DNA from: Amia ocellicauda
Taxonomy: Eukaryota > Chordata > Actinopteri > Amiiformes > Amiidae
Length of the DNA stretch: 64,000 nucleotides
Direction: 5' to 3'
Assembly: GCF_036373705.1 (NCBI RefSeq)
Contig: NW_027102662.1
Location: forward strand, 62,001-126,000
In this document: positions 18,336-30,835 of the stretch, one piece after another
Layout of the letters: the number at the start of each line of letters is the position of its first letter
How positions within the stretch are numbered: the first letter of the stretch is position 1
Translations under genes and position numbers: made by a program
The notes under the pieces: generated by a model
Told to the model about the DNA's origin: nothing
Seen by the model: the letters and a program-made list of their open reading frames with translations, nothing else
Database searches by the model: none

Positions 18336-19601
18336 CCTGTTGTTCTTGTTGTTCTTGTTGGTCAACTGTAGAGTGTGAATGGGTCGGCTCTTCCTGTAGT
18401 GGTTGGGGGTCTTTTTTAAATATACATGTAATGGTTTAGTAAATCTAAACCGTTATAAGATCAACAAGTTCTGTTGTCTGTAATGGTCCCAGGTCTTAAC
18501 AATGCCAGTTTTGAATAGTGCGTTTATCATATTCACACTGTCTCTGTCTGTCTCTCTCTCTATCTCGCCCAATCATTTTATAAGATTAACAAGTTCTGTT
18601 GTCTGTTATGATCCCAGGTCCTATCAATGCCTGTTTTGCATAGGGTATTTATGTTATCCACACTGTATCTGGCTCTGTCTCTCCCCTCAAATTTAATTAA
18701 AAATAAAATTAAAAAAGAGGGTGTGTGTGTGGGTGTTTGTGTGTATAGGTTAATTGTTTTTGTAAAAAAAAAAAAAAAAAGCTGTGGTTATATTTTATCT
18801 CTCACATAATGTGTTCAGTCGTTTTACTTAAATACATTCTAGGGTCTTAAAGCTCATAAGAGTTAGACTTAAGATAAGGATATGCTTTTAAGGTATTTTA
18901 GCAGTCTCAATCCCTGATGATAAGGAATCGTTTAAAAAATAAAAACAACTGATCACTCAATGCTAAATAGATCACAACACTCAAGGCTAAATCACTCACA
19001 CCATGGGGGGCGGGGGTGGGCTCAGACAACAGTAGGTATGGCGTGTGGTATCAAAACATTCAGAATACTTTTAACCTATATAATTCATAAGCTTTGTAAA
19101 GTAAACCCAAATATCTCTTTTGCGGGGATAAACTCTGTTCTGAGTAGTTTGTGACTTGTTTAATACCAAACAAAGCATCGCTATTAAAAAAAAAAAAAAA
19201 AAATCACTGTAAAAGCGCTAGTTATTTTAGATCTTTATGGTTATTTTCTTGGCTCAGGTTGTTTTTTAGCGCTTATAAAGGCCTAAAATATTCTTAGTGG
19301 TTGTTGACTATAGGTCTTGATGCTTAAAAATGTTTTTTTGAGAGACCAAAAGGTTCTAATAAAAGTTTAGAGTAGAGAGGAGAGAGATCGTCTCCATCTT
19401 GGTTTCTATTTGAAATTTGATGCAGTGTCATTTTATTGGTTGGTTTTGATATGTTAATTGGTAACAGGGCGGCACAAAGGCCAGACCAGAACAATGCCTT
19501 ACAAGAAGATCCGGCATGTGGACATCAGTATAAGTATGAAGGTCTGGTCTTCAGCTCGACAGACTCATACTGACCTTTCGATTTAAGACTAAAGATCAAC
19601 A
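18336..19601 (+). repeat. Left subterminal noncoding region of MAV-2 with diverged tandem repeat
   Basis: A repeat of about 120 bp (18453-18577 and 18578 to about 18690) begins TTATAAGAT and includes AACAAGTTCTGTTGTCTG in both units. It is followed by a GT-rich tract (about 18718-18748) and a poly-A tract (18763-18780). From 19026 on the sequence is shared with the truncated copies and leads to exon 1. No protein gene is supported. Confidence 0.75.
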
Positions 19602-21643
19602 GTGTCCGGAAACAACATCTGCGACTTCGATTTAAACGAGTTTTTTGGTAAGTCTTCAGATTATTTTCACTGACTCAGAGCGTGTTGTGTGCATGTATTG
19701 TAAATAAGGCTATAACATCTGTTTTAAGTTCTGTAAAATTATTTTTCAGCCAGTCAACAGGAGTTAATTCCCAACGCTGAGGAGATCATCTGGAACAACA
19801 ACGGTAAGATTTTTGTGTTTGCGCTCATGGGTTCTTATGTATGGGTGTGTGTGGTTTTGAAGCGGCTCATTAGAGTTATGAAAACGTTTTAATACATATT
19901 AATGCCGGTCTCTTTAATTACACAGAAACTATCGAAAGGCCTGTGATTAATGTCTCCGAGGATCGACCAAGAGAAGTGGTTGTCCCTAGACAGGCTGTCT
20001 GCCGACCGGGTAAGAACTAAACCCCTGTTTGTTTGTATAACGTTTCTGTAAGATGTTTGAGTCCAGTTTTGTTAATTTTAAAAAATTATCCTGTCTAACA
20101 GTATTAAGAAACGTGGTTCGAGACAACGAAAGGCCTTCCACATCAAGGGCTTGTTTCGTTTTACCTTCGAGAACCGTAACCTTTCAAGAATCTGAAAGGC
20201 CGTCAGCCCCGGTATCTGATAGCTGTGAGTATATATCTGCAGCCTGTAAGAGGTTAAAGCTTTTTATAAAGCGGTGTGGTTAAAGGTTAAACATGTCTCT
20301 TACCTTCACAGCGGTGCAAAAAGCTAAACCAGCCGAAAAACTTAAGAAACGATTATTCTGTGGAGGTAAGTAAGATCTTTCAAACTTTAATGTTTTTAAA
20401 AGGGCTTTGTTTGCCCGTTGAGGGCTAATATTTAAGCGATGGGTGCCCGTTTCCTGTAGGGCGGGGGGTTCTGGGAAAGATCTTTAGAAGTCCGGACAGG
20501 TCTAGGCTTGTTTCTGGGGAACGTGTTTAGAAATGACCGATTGCCGTACCGTCTGGTTAGGAAGTAAAGCCGTCCGAAAGGGTTTAGTAAGTTGTTTGGC
20601 TTATCTCCCGCTATTATACTTCTGTTTTAAAGTGGTTGTAGGAAAAGGCTTGAAGGTGTTCATTGTATTTAATATTTAAACAGATCGTGAAAACGTTTGT
20701 GAAACAGGAAGTCCCGGGATCAGGAAGCGTTTACACTTGGAAGGTTCGTTTAAAAATGAAATGTTGTTGTGTGTGTGTGTGTTTTATTAACAATATTACA
20801 GTTTTTAAAGAAACATTTAAGAAACAGTTTATTTACAGTGGCTTCTCTGTTTTACATTTATTATCAAGTCCTAATAAATATATTGTCTGTAAATAATAAG
20901 GCGTTGTAGTGAATGTCTAAGGCTATTTTCAAAGGTCTAAAAAAGCTAAAGGTTTTGAATGTCCTGGACATGTTGTTTTAAGTTTGATTTCTGTCGCCGT
21001 TTAAAGATGTAAATGTAATGTATATTTTTATTCTTCCCAAGACTCTTGGGATAGTCATTCTGTGGATGAGCTATTGAGGACAATTACCCCGTCTAAGTGG
21101 GATCAAACATCTTCCCCGGTGAGATCACCGAGAGGATCCCCCACGGTGGTCTTGGAGACCCCCCAACATCTACTCAGGCCACAGCCTTCTGGGGGTAATT
21201 CAACACCCCAGATTCAGCCCGCCGCATTGTCGGGCGGAACAAATACAGGCATCCAACAACCTCAGGGGTCGCCGTCAGTCAGGGCGGTCACACCACCCAA
21301 CGACGGCCTGGTTTCAACATCGTCCCCCCAGACCCGTTTCTTGGCTACAGAAACGCGGAACAGTACCCCGCGCTTGGCCAGGGTGTCACCGCAAAGGCCT
21401 TCTTGGTCTCCGTCCATGAGTATACGCTCGCTCCCTGCCTCCTTCGACCGAGATTTACCGGAGCGACCATCCTTTGAAGCTGAGCCAGGCCACCAGCCCC
21501 CGGAGCTACTTCCTGAAAGTCGCCATGAGTTGCTACATACTTTGTTACAAAATCAAAGACTTGTGTTAGTGGGGCAAAACCTGGTGATAGAGAGCCAAAA
21601 CACCCTTATTAATACCCTTACTAACGAATTGTACCGTATTTAA
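19602..21643 (+). pseudogene. Seven-exon gene, MAV-2 copy (start codon changed)
   Basis: Exons 19602-19647, 19750-19803, 19926-20009, 20102-20224, 20312-20365, 20684-20743 and 21042-21643 all read open in phase 1. The start is GTG where MAV-4 has ATG. Intron 1 has a canonical GTAAGT donor here, unlike the GCAAGT of the other three copies. Confidence 0.7.
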
Positions 21644-21709
21644 TGTTTTAATAGACACAAAACGCCTTACTATTGTGGGTTGTTGGAAAAATAAAAAATA
21701 AATTAAAAA

Positions 21710-24700
21710 ATGTCCTGACTTGGTAAAAGAACTCACAAACTAAAGGATTATGAACAAGCTAGGGCCCCAAAAAGACCTTCCCGAGAGAACATCCCCGGCC
21801 CTGTTGTGAACTCCTCTGATGTCCCAATGAACCTGGAACTATTACAAATGATAAATGATTTAAATAACCCCCAATTACCACCGATAGAATGTGAATTAAC
21901 AGACTTACCGGTGAACCCCGACCTGTTACAGATGGTCAATGATCTAAATAACCACCTCCCACCGGTAGCGCTTATAGAGGTTCACCCCCTAGTTCACCCC
22001 GATTTGTTTGAAATGGTGGAGGCTTTGGAGGAGCTACCCCAACCAAATTCTGCCCCTTTTATAAATGATTTGAGACAATTAGAACACAGGATGGCGGCAG
22101 AAGCAGCCATCACTATAGAGGAGGGTCTTGGATATCTTTGAAGGACTTTTACAGGCTTTAAATGAGCCTCCTCAAAAAGGGGGTTTTGTAGATGTCAGCA
22201 GTGGGGGTGTTCGGAATGTGGAGGGTTCTGAGACTGATAAGGCTGTGGAGGACATGCTCTGTGAGAATGTAGGGGGTGAAGGCTTTGTTCAAAATGATGA
22301 TGTGTCCAAGAGTACCAGTGATCCCGTGATTATAGATAGACCGGCCTATAACAATTTTGAAATGATTCAGCGTTTTAATTTTGCAGAACTTTTAAATTGT
22401 GACAATTATGCAGAAATATTTGTCAACATACACGAGGCCTTGCAGAAAATGCTTGAACAGGTTGCTGAAAGGGTCAGACCTCGAGATGTTGTACAGTTAG
22501 AACTCAGAGGGGATGATTTGTTTAGCAACCTATCTGTAATGCTGAGTGGAGATAATTTAGACGTCTGGCTAAAATCGAAGCGTTATTGCAAAGTAACGCA
22601 GCCATCATAGCTGATGAAAGTCTGTCTCTGGTAATGAATGTGGTTCGTAACCCTGAGGGTGGGGCGCTTAGAAGACTGTCGAAATGCTTGAAGAACGACA
22701 TAATTAGGACCAAGCTCAGGCAATTAGTGGTGAGTTCCAGTGGGGACAATAAGCTCTGTTTTGCTTACAGTTTAATAAAACTACTCACCCCCGACATGCC
22801 TGAACCCCAAGCTCTGCAAGAAGCTTTAATGCTTCATCAGAGGGCCGGCTTAAACTCTCAACAGATGGTTGCCTTTTCAGACATCACCAAGTTTGAGGAG
22901 TTGTTGTCTTTAAAAATTGTTGTGTGGTACCGTTGTGAGGTAAAGGAAGTATTTGTGAAATTTCAGACACATCCTGAAACCCATACACAGACACTGTTTC
23001 TCTTCCTAAGTGATAGTCATTACTTTGGAATAAAGAGTTTGACGGCTTTTTTGGGTTGTTCGTATGTTTGTCATTGGTGTTATAAGGCCTTCAATGATAA
23101 GCTTAAGCACCGCTGTGACGGTTACTGTAACGTCTGTTTCAATCCGCAATGTCGTAAGGGTTTGGCCCCTACCATCCGATGTAAAGATTGCTTAAGGATT
23201 TGTCTCTCAGCGTTCTGTTTTTCCGAGCATAAGGTACAGAGGGCCGCTGCTGAGGGGGTTAAAAAACGGAGTTATTGTGATCAAACTAAATATTGCCCGC
23301 AGTGTTGCCTCCAGTACCGTTTTCATGAGGTTAAACCACACAAATGTCTGGAGCCGAGATGCAGGATCTGTAATGCTGATTTAACCCCGGGGTCCGAACA
23401 CCAGTGCTTTATTCAGCCGGTTAAAAAGGAGCCGCCGCACAACCGGTATGTCTTTTTTGCTTTTGAATGCCGGCAAGAAAACGGGGTCCACGTTGCTAAT
23501 TATATACTCTGTATTGACATGTTGGATCGTGAGTGGTCAGCTAGCGGTGAGAGTTGTGTCAGGGATTTCTTTACGCGGTATCGCGGTCCAAAATACCTCA
23601 ATTACACATTTATTGCCCACAATGCTAAGGGTTATGATTCTTACATTTTGATGAAGTATCTGGTGGAAAATGGGGTGACCCCAAAAATAATAGCTCAGGG
23701 TAGCAAGATCATGTGTTTCACCGACGAAGCTTTCAACTAACGTTACATAGACTCGTTAAATTTCATCCCCATGAAATTGAGCGCTTTGCCTAAGGCTCTG
23801 GGTTTTGAGGCTCAGAAGAAAGGTTGGTTCTGCCATTTTTTTAATACTATGGACACTCAAAATTATCGAGGGTCCTACCTGCCCGCCACTTATTATGGGG
23901 TTGATACTATGATGTCTCATGAGAGGGAGGAATTCTTTAAATGGTACAATACGGTTAAGGGAGGTGTTTTTGATGACCGAGAAGAGATGGCTGCTTATTG
24001 TAAAAATGATGTGGTGATCCTTAAAGAAGCCTGTGTGCGTTTCCGCGCCGAGGTTATCAACACATCGGGTCTCGACCCTTTGCAAAGTGTGACCATAGCG
24101 TCTCTCTGCATGAAAATGTATCGGTCCAATTTCTTGCAGAAAAACACTATAGCGGTCACCACTTCTGACAACTATCGTGCTAGACAAAAGAACTTTTCGA
24201 CTGTCTCCATACAGTGGCTGGAATACCTGAGTGCCCGGGATAACATCTTCATCAGACATGCTTTAAATCAAGGGGAAGTCAAAATGGGGCCTTACTACTT
24301 AGACGGTTTTAGCGACGTGTCCGGGCGGCGTACCGCTTATGAGTTTGCAGGTTGTATTTACCATGGCTGTCCTCAGTGCTTCGACCCAAACACCTTTAAC
24401 CCCGTAACACAAAAACTCTGCAGTGATATGTACTATGATTTCCAGGAACGAATTGAAACTTTAAAAAACACCTATGGTTTGAACGTGCTGGTGATTTGGG
24501 AACACGAGTGGACGACCCTGAAGCAACAGGATGCGGGGGTACAACGGTTTATGGAAACCTTGGACTTTTCTGAACGTCTTGAGCCCCGGGATGCGTTATT
24601 TGGGGGTCGTACCAACGCCCTCTGTTTACATTATGAGGTAAAGGAGGGTGAGAGAGTAGATTACTATGATTTCACCAGTCTGTACCCTTATGTCAACAAG

Positions 24701-25924
24701 ACCAAAATGTACCCGGTGGGGCGTCCAACCATTGTTTATCGTGACTTTCTCGAAATCGGACATTACTTTGGTTTGATCAAAGTCACCATGTACCCTCCTC
24801 GCGAGCTGTTCTTACCCGTGTTGCCTTACAGGTGTTCGGGAAAATTGATGTTCCCTCTGTGTAGAACGTGTGTGGAAACTGAAAATCAAACTACCTCTTG
24901 TCTGCACAGTGATGAAGAGAGAGCGCTGACGGGTGTCTGGTGTAGCATTGAGCTTGACAAGGCGGTGGAGAAAGGTTACAGAGTCGGTAAGGTGTATGAG
25001 GTTTGGCATTTTTCTGAAAAATCTGATACTCTTTTTGCTGATTACATTATGACCCATCTGAAAGGGAAACAGGAGGCATCGGGCTATCCCTCATGGTGTG
25101 TTGACTCCGCGGCCAAAGAGCGATACGTTTAGCAATATTTTGAAAAGGAAGGGATCCGTCTAGAGCTGGGGAACATAACTGTAAACCCCGCCAAGAGACA
25201 AATGTCCAAACTGATTTTAAACAGTCTGTGGGGTAAGTTTGGGGAAAGAAATTACCGTCTAAACACAACCTTGATTAAAACCCCTGAACTGTTCATAGAA
25301 TTTATGTTTTCCAAACAACATGCAGTATCACACTTTCAATTCTTAAATGACCACGTGGCACAGGTCCAGTGGAGGGCCCCTAAAGATTTCCCCACCAAAC
25401 AGGGGAACGTTAATGTTTTCATAGCGGTTTTTACCACGGCTTACGCCCGGCTTGAACTGTACAACTTAATGGATCAGTTGCAGGAACGCACGCTCTATCA
25501 TGATACTGACTCTGTAATCTTTGTCACCAGGCCAGGGGATTGGGTCCCTCCCCTCGGGGACTACCTTGGGGAGTTAACGAGCGAACTAGATCCTCAGGAC
25601 CACATAGTGGAGTTTGTTTCAGGGGGTCCTAAGACTTACGCATACAGAACGGCTGCGGGTAAGACCTGTATGAAAGTTAAGGGTTTCACTCTGAACCATT
25701 GTAACAACAAGCTCATTAACATCAAGTCTCTGACGACCCTGGTAGAAAGTTTTGTAACCGAGAAAGACGCGCCTCCTCGTGAGATTATTACAGCCGGAAA
25801 TCAGATCTATCGCAATAAAAAGGGGTACACGTTGGAAAATAGATCACTAAACAAAAGGTTCAGGGTGGTGTACAATAAAAGAGTGTTGAAGACTGATTAT
25901 ACCACTCTGCCTTATGGATATTAG
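21710..25924 (+). pseudogene. DNA polymerase B, MAV-2 copy
   Basis: Keeps the frame across exonuclease motif I, but the first catalytic acid is replaced (FFAFE where MAV-4 has FFDFE). Polymerase motif A is at 24668-24688, B near 25210-25247 and C DTDS at 25502-25513. Shared lesions: TGA as third codon, frameshift near 22555-22585 and TAA at 23738-23740. Private lesions: a 14-nt deletion at about 22130 and TAG at 25130-25132. Confidence 0.93.
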
Positions 25925-26585
25925 CGGTGGTTTTGAAAACAGACTTCAACACCCTTTCTCCTGTATTATAGCCGGTCCCTCCAATTCGGGGAAGAGCTAT
26001 CTTATAAAGAACATCATAGAAGATGTGGACGCAACCGTGTCCCAAGCTCTTGACAACATAGTGTGGTGTTTCTCTTGCTGGCAACCTCTCTACGATGATT
26101 TGGCTTCGAAAAAAAATAATCTGAAATTTGTGCAAGGTCTCCCCGCCTCGTTGTGTGACGATGACTTGTTCCCGCCCGGTAATACTAACCTAGTGATCCT
26201 TGATGACCTGATGGAGCAGGCCGGTGACAACAGTGAAGTGGAAAAAGCTTTCACAAAGTACACTCATCATAGGAATTTAAGTATTATTTATTTAGTTCAA
26301 AATCTATTTTTTCAAGGTAAAAAAAGCCGCACTATTAATTTATATGCCAATTATATAATTCTTTTTAAAAACCCCAGAGATAAACTACAGGTCACCGTCT
26401 TGGCTCGTCAAATGTACCCTAACCAGACCAAGTTCTTTTTGGAGGCATTTGAGGATGCCACCAAAAAACCCTACGGGTACTTGATTGCGGAATTAAATGC
26501 ACAAACCCCAGAAGACTTTCCCCTAAGAACAGGTTTGTGCCCGCACGATTGGCCGGCAGTCTATGTGCTAAAGAAAAGGAAATAA
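25914..26585 (+). CDS. Packaging ATPase, MAV-2 (intact)
   Basis: 223 residues with Walker A GPSNSGKS and Walker B LVILDD both in frame; the start overlaps the polymerase stop by 11 nt. It differs from MAV-3 and MAV-4 by a few substitutions, such as Phe for Tyr at residue 53. Confidence 0.93.
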   Translation: MDISGGFENRLQHPFSCIIAGPSNSGKSYLIKNIIEDVDATVSQALDNIVWCFSCWQPLYDDLASKKNNLKFVQGLPASLCDDDLFPPGNTNLVILDDLMEQAGDNSEVEKAFTKYTHHRNLSIIYLVQNLFFQGKKSRTINLYANYIILFKNPRDKLQVTVLARQMYPNQTKFFLEAFEDATKKPYGYLIAELNAQTPEDFPLRTGLCPHDWPAVYVLKKRK

Positions 26586-26591
26586 ATAAGA

Positions 26592-26927
26592 ATGTCTGTT
26601 CGGATTAAAAGAAATCTGCCGCTTTTGCAAATGTTATTTGAGAGGAGCCCGCGCCATAGGAAAGCTGTGCTGGCAGGGGCCCCCTCGGATTTGATCGAGA
26701 CCCTGTGTGAAATAGCTTTTAACATCTTACGCGGTAATATACCCCTAACCCCTTCTCAACATTCTAAACTCAAAAAACAAAAAGCGGTTATCAAGATCAT
26801 CGCTAATAAGAAGTATTCTATTAAAAGAAAAAGAAAGAAGATTAATCAAACCGGGGGTTTTATAGGACCGCTGTTGAGCATAGCCGTGCCTTTCCTAACC
26901 AGTCTTCTAGCTTCCAGAGTGGGTTAA
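26592..26927 (+). CDS. Small basic protein (111 aa), MAV-2
   Basis: Open and full length; one substitution, Arg for Gly, at the FEGSPRH segment. Spacing to both neighbours is as in MAV-1. Confidence 0.75.
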   Translation: MSVRIKRNLPLLQMLFERSPRHRKAVLAGAPSDLIETLCEIAFNILRGNIPLTPSQHSKLKKQKAVIKIIANKKYSIKRKRKKINQTGGFIGPLLSIAVPFLTSLLASRVG

Positions 26928-26929
26928 TA

Positions 26930-27508
26930 ATGGAATATGCTCAGAAAATGTTTTTGATCCCTCAGGAGCAGCTTGAGAAACTGAGAAAAAATGTTGTCGG
27001 GCCAGAGCCCATTAGACAAACGGCCGAAAACAACCTGGACTCTGAAATGAAAGCTATACAGGCCAGGGCCGATTTAAATCAGTATTCCAAAGCCCAGTTG
27101 TATACCAACACGTTACAGCGCTACCTCCGTCTGGTTAGACAGGGTGAAAAAGATCAAAACATTTTAACTTTAACCATGGCCTCTCAAGAAAATGGTTCTG
27201 GGGCTGATGCGGGGGGAACGGTTGATAAAGATGTTGCGGTGATCAAAGGTTCACACATGTTTGATTTGTTGAAGAGTGTCACTAGCACTAATAAGGTACC
27301 CGATAGTCGCCGACCTGTAGGCTGGAATGCTTTCCTACAGGCGATGGCCTGTCTGAACATGCCCCAATCAACAGTTCCTAACCAGGAAACGCGACAAAAA
27401 ATCCGTCTGTGTAAAGAGGTGGAGCCTGATCTGACTCCGATATCTCATTACTCTGACCATGCTGAGCGACCATCCTCAGGATCTATCCATTGTTGGGAAG
27501 CTTATTAA
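26930..27508 (+). CDS. Conserved Polinton protein of unknown function, MAV-2 (internally deleted)
   Basis: 192 residues. An in-frame deletion of 165 nt (55 codons) after DVAV removes the linker and the first part of the C-terminal domain; the break sits at a short TGA microhomology. The true C-terminus (ending WEAY) is retained, and this is the only copy in which start and end are in one frame. Confidence 0.7.
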   Translation: MEYAQKMFLIPQEQLEKLRKNVVGPEPIRQTAENNLDSEMKAIQARADLNQYSKAQLYTNTLQRYLRLVRQGEKDQNILTLTMASQENGSGADAGGTVDKDVAVIKGSHMFDLLKSVTSTNKVPDSRRPVGWNAFLQAMACLNMPQSTVPNQETRQKIRLCKEVEPDLTPISHYSDHAERPSSGSIHCWEAY

Positions 27509-27687
27509 TCTCATGTTTTTATTTGTCTCCCCTGTAAATAATGACCCGACAAACAATTTTTTATTTTTATTTTTTATTTTTCAAATGTTGTACATTTATT
27601 TATACCATAACCCCTGCTTTGTATAAGAATTGTGTTGAATAAAAACAAAACTAATGATTCAAAGGCTGTTTTCATTATTTTTTCACC

Positions 27688-28245
27688 TTAACACGCATGA
27701 CATCTTTTAAAATCCTCACAAGAACACCCCATCTGTATACACGGCTGGCTAGGGTCGTAAGTCATTGTGTTATAAGGGGGGGTCCACAGTGTCCTGACAA
27801 ACTCTGCCACTTTTTTATCATTTTGGCCTAAATCCTCACTGTACAAGGCCATAATATCGGGGTATGACCTTCCTTTAGATCTATGATATAAGAAAAACAC
27901 ACAGTGTTGACCACAAGTGAAGGTCTGAAGACTTTGTACTTGACGACCGCTGTAAATGGTTTCTTGACAGTTGTTGAGCAGAAAGTTATTGATCTTCCGA
28001 GGGAAAGGTCTGAAATCCGGGGGGTTTGCATAGGAATCAAAAAATTCACCACGGTGGTCCTCCCTTAGATAAATAGCCAGCCAATGTTCTCCGGGCATAT
28101 TTTTAGGGTGTGTGTTGATTATGTACATTGCAGGTAAATTCTTGATCTTAAATTTAGGCAGCTGATCGCAGGTGTAGACTCCTTGAAACAGTTTCCGTGA
28201 GCTGGCCAGGGCATTCATGATGTGGTTGAGCTCTCTGGTGTTCAT
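27688..28245 (-). CDS. Adenain-like protease, MAV-2
   Basis: 185 residues from the ATG at 28245 with His54, Asp70, Gln104 and Cys111 all present. Differs from MAV-1 by a few substitutions (for example Thr25 for Ala). Confidence 0.93.
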   Translation of the reverse strand: MNTRELNHIMNALASSRKLFQGVYTCDQLPKFKIKNLPAMYIINTHPKNMPGEHWLAIYLREDHRGEFFDSYANPPDFRPFPRKINNFLLNNCQETIYSGRQVQSLQTFTCGQHCVFFLYHRSKGRSYPDIMALYSEDLGQNDKKVAEFVRTLWTPPYNTMTYDPSQPCIQMGCSCEDFKRCHAC

Positions 28246-28246
28246 T

Positions 28247-29562
28247 TTAATAATAATCATACATAACGTTTCTCCTCTGATTCACCTCAATAATGTTGTC
28301 AAACACTGCATACACGACCATATTTACAGTGCGTGGTAGAGGCTGCTTGAAACGCATCTCCAAACGCATATTGCCCGTCTTCATCTGTGAAAAATGTTGT
28401 CCACACTCTTCGTCAGGGGTCAGGTTGAAACCGTACAGGGTGTAACCGCTGCAGTATTCCCGGCGATCGATCAGCCGGGAGTTTGATCCTTGAGATGGCG
28501 ACCCGTAGCCAGTACTAGACTGTCATATTCACGAACCGCATTGCCGTTTTCAAAGTCAGGTTGAAAAGGTCTGGATGGAACCTGCACACCATCGACGTAC
28601 AACGCTATAAATTCCGCGTTATAATGTTTAAAGTTAAAGGGGTTCTTGTTGTAAACCCCGGTAAATGCATCATTATCCACGAGACCTATAATAACCTGTT
28701 TTGGGAGCTGTCCTAGAAACAGATTTTCCTGGTTCATCACCCGTGTCCCTGCGGGGATACTGTGGACTTTCATATAGACTCTTTCGATCGGGTACTTGGT
28801 GTTTGCCGTCATTAACGCCTGCGCGTGTCCTAGTTTAACCGCCGGGGAGACGGACACTTTTTTCACAAACAGCGAGGCCGATAATATGGTCAGTTTATAT
28901 TTTTCAGTATCAGGGGTCATCAGACAAAAAGCACTTTTACTACGGATCATTTTAATTTTAATGTCTACCCCGTTGAGCATGAGTTTTTCTTGGAAAAATA
29001 TGTCTGCATGGATATGCCCCATTAGCTCAAAGGTCCTCCCTTCTGTTGAAAAGGCCGTTCTTTTTTGCAAACCCTTATTGAGTCCCTCTGGATCCTTGTC
29101 GTCCATAGCTTCCGGGATGTCTTTGAAGAAAAGGCCGGGGCTGAACTGTTTGCTTAGGGTCTCCTCACTATAATTAAGTATACACTCCATCATGGCTCTA
29201 TAGGGGTAAGTATTGCTGCTTTGACTAATGAGCCGATCTCCCAGGGTCACATCCACCTGTGAAAACATGGTGGCCACCGGGTAATTGATGACCCCAGCGT
29301 TGGTCGTCTTCTCGATTGCATCGCCATCCTCATCAGTCACTTTACAGTTCATTAAAATAAATGTGTTATTCAAATCAATATAATCCTCGCCATTGCCAGC
29401 TATAAAAAACTCCAGAGGGGCCGTGTCTGAAATTGCAGAAAGAGGGGGAATCTCTACATATATGATCTTATCTATACTCGTTTGAGTGTATGGAACTGTA
29501 AACAGATCCAGTTCTGATTTGACGCATTCTTCCGATAGACTCTTCCGATGGACAAAAGACAT
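28247..29562 (-). pseudogene. Major capsid protein, MAV-2 copy (frameshift near C-terminus)
   Basis: Open from the ATG for 363 residues, then frameshifted at about 28474 by a net 2-base insertion (gccggg for gcag). The normal TAA (28247-28249) is present in the downstream frame. The N-terminus has a two-residue insertion relative to MAV-1. Confidence 0.92.
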
Positions 29563-29564
29563 GT

Positions 29565-30055
29565 TTAAAAGATGTATCCTGAGGCTCTATTTTTCTTTCT
29601 TTGAGACTTTCTTTTTGCAGGTTTTTTCTTGTGCTGCTTCCTTCTCCGAGTGTTTCCACGATATGTTGGAGAATGAGAGATTCTTCGTTTTTTGTTAGCC
29701 ACGGATCTTTGTCGCCCCCTGGTGGACACATGCTGTTTCTTCTTTTACCCCCCCCTCCTCGCCATTACCATGAGACCCGAACCCTCCTGATGCTCATGGC
29801 TAGCTGGCCGGTTCATAACATTGGTGAACACGTCACTAACAATATTTTTAGCCGCTGATTTCAAGTGGGGTCTGGCTATAGCAAAGCCTCTCTTAAGCAG
29901 GGGTATGGCCATTCTAAAGAGACCACGAAAGAGTCCTCCTAGACCGGCGCCATACATTGTGGGGGCTCCTACAAAACCGGGCAAGCCGTTCCATCTTGCA
30001 TCTTGTAATAATCCACATAGGCGCTAGGATCTACATAACCCCTCGAGGTAGCCAT
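29565..30055 (-). pseudogene. pVI-like minor protein, MAV-2 copy
   Basis: The frame is lost near 29991 (1-nt deletion in the MQAGNG region) and again near 29716, where two extra Cs move the basic tail out of frame. The Gly-rich and hydrophobic segments remain readable (29745-29984). Confidence 0.8.
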
Positions 30056-30056
30056 T

Positions 30057-30831
30057 TTAATAATGTACAAACTGTTTCAGGGGTCGAAAATGTAGTTTGA
30101 CATTAACTTTACTGAAGCGGAAGGGTACGTTGATATTCTGATCCGATTTTACTTCGATCGTGATGTTGTCAAAGTGGGTATTTGAGACTGGTACGTAGTG
30201 TGGTTTGTCATAAGTAATTGTGACCATGTCATTGCTTTTACCTTTAATAAGTACATTTCTCAAAAGGGGGACATAACTATCCCCGACCCTCTGGTGGGTT
30301 ATGATATCCGTATACACATAAAGAGTGTAAAAGCCGCCCCACCACTTCTGAGAACCTGCTCTCTGTGTCAGAATAGAACCCAAATATACGCCCCAGTTGG
30401 CCGCTGGTTTGAATGCTAATACCTGGTTTTGACACCTTGTACACTCTGTTTTTAATAGGGTTGTAATATAGCTTGATGTTGGGGGTGCCTTCTGAGAACT
30501 GTTTATGCATCTCATCTAATATTTTATCCACATTGTGATAATAACCTCCTTGTATCGTGAATGTCCATTGACTCTTTTTAACATCATCAAAAATGGCGAA
30601 GGTGGCATCCTTATCTTGTAAAACAGCCCAAGTGTAAGGATACTGTATTTCCGCCAACCCCACTTCCCACGACCCCCTTAGATCTATAGATTTTCCAAAT
30701 TGTACCGTGTAACTGGATATTTCATTTTTAGGATATATATCGAGAGAGGCATTACTGGGTAGAGTCACGTAGAAGCCTCCTGATTCCATCTTGAGAATCG
30801 AAAGTAATGCCCCCAACACACCCGCGGGCAT
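30057..30831 (-). pseudogene. Penton-like minor capsid protein, MAV-2 copy
   Basis: 775 nt with the same extra base as the other copies at the four-base C run near 30338. The N- and C-terminal halves are each open. Confidence 0.88.
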
Positions 30832-30835
30832 GTTG

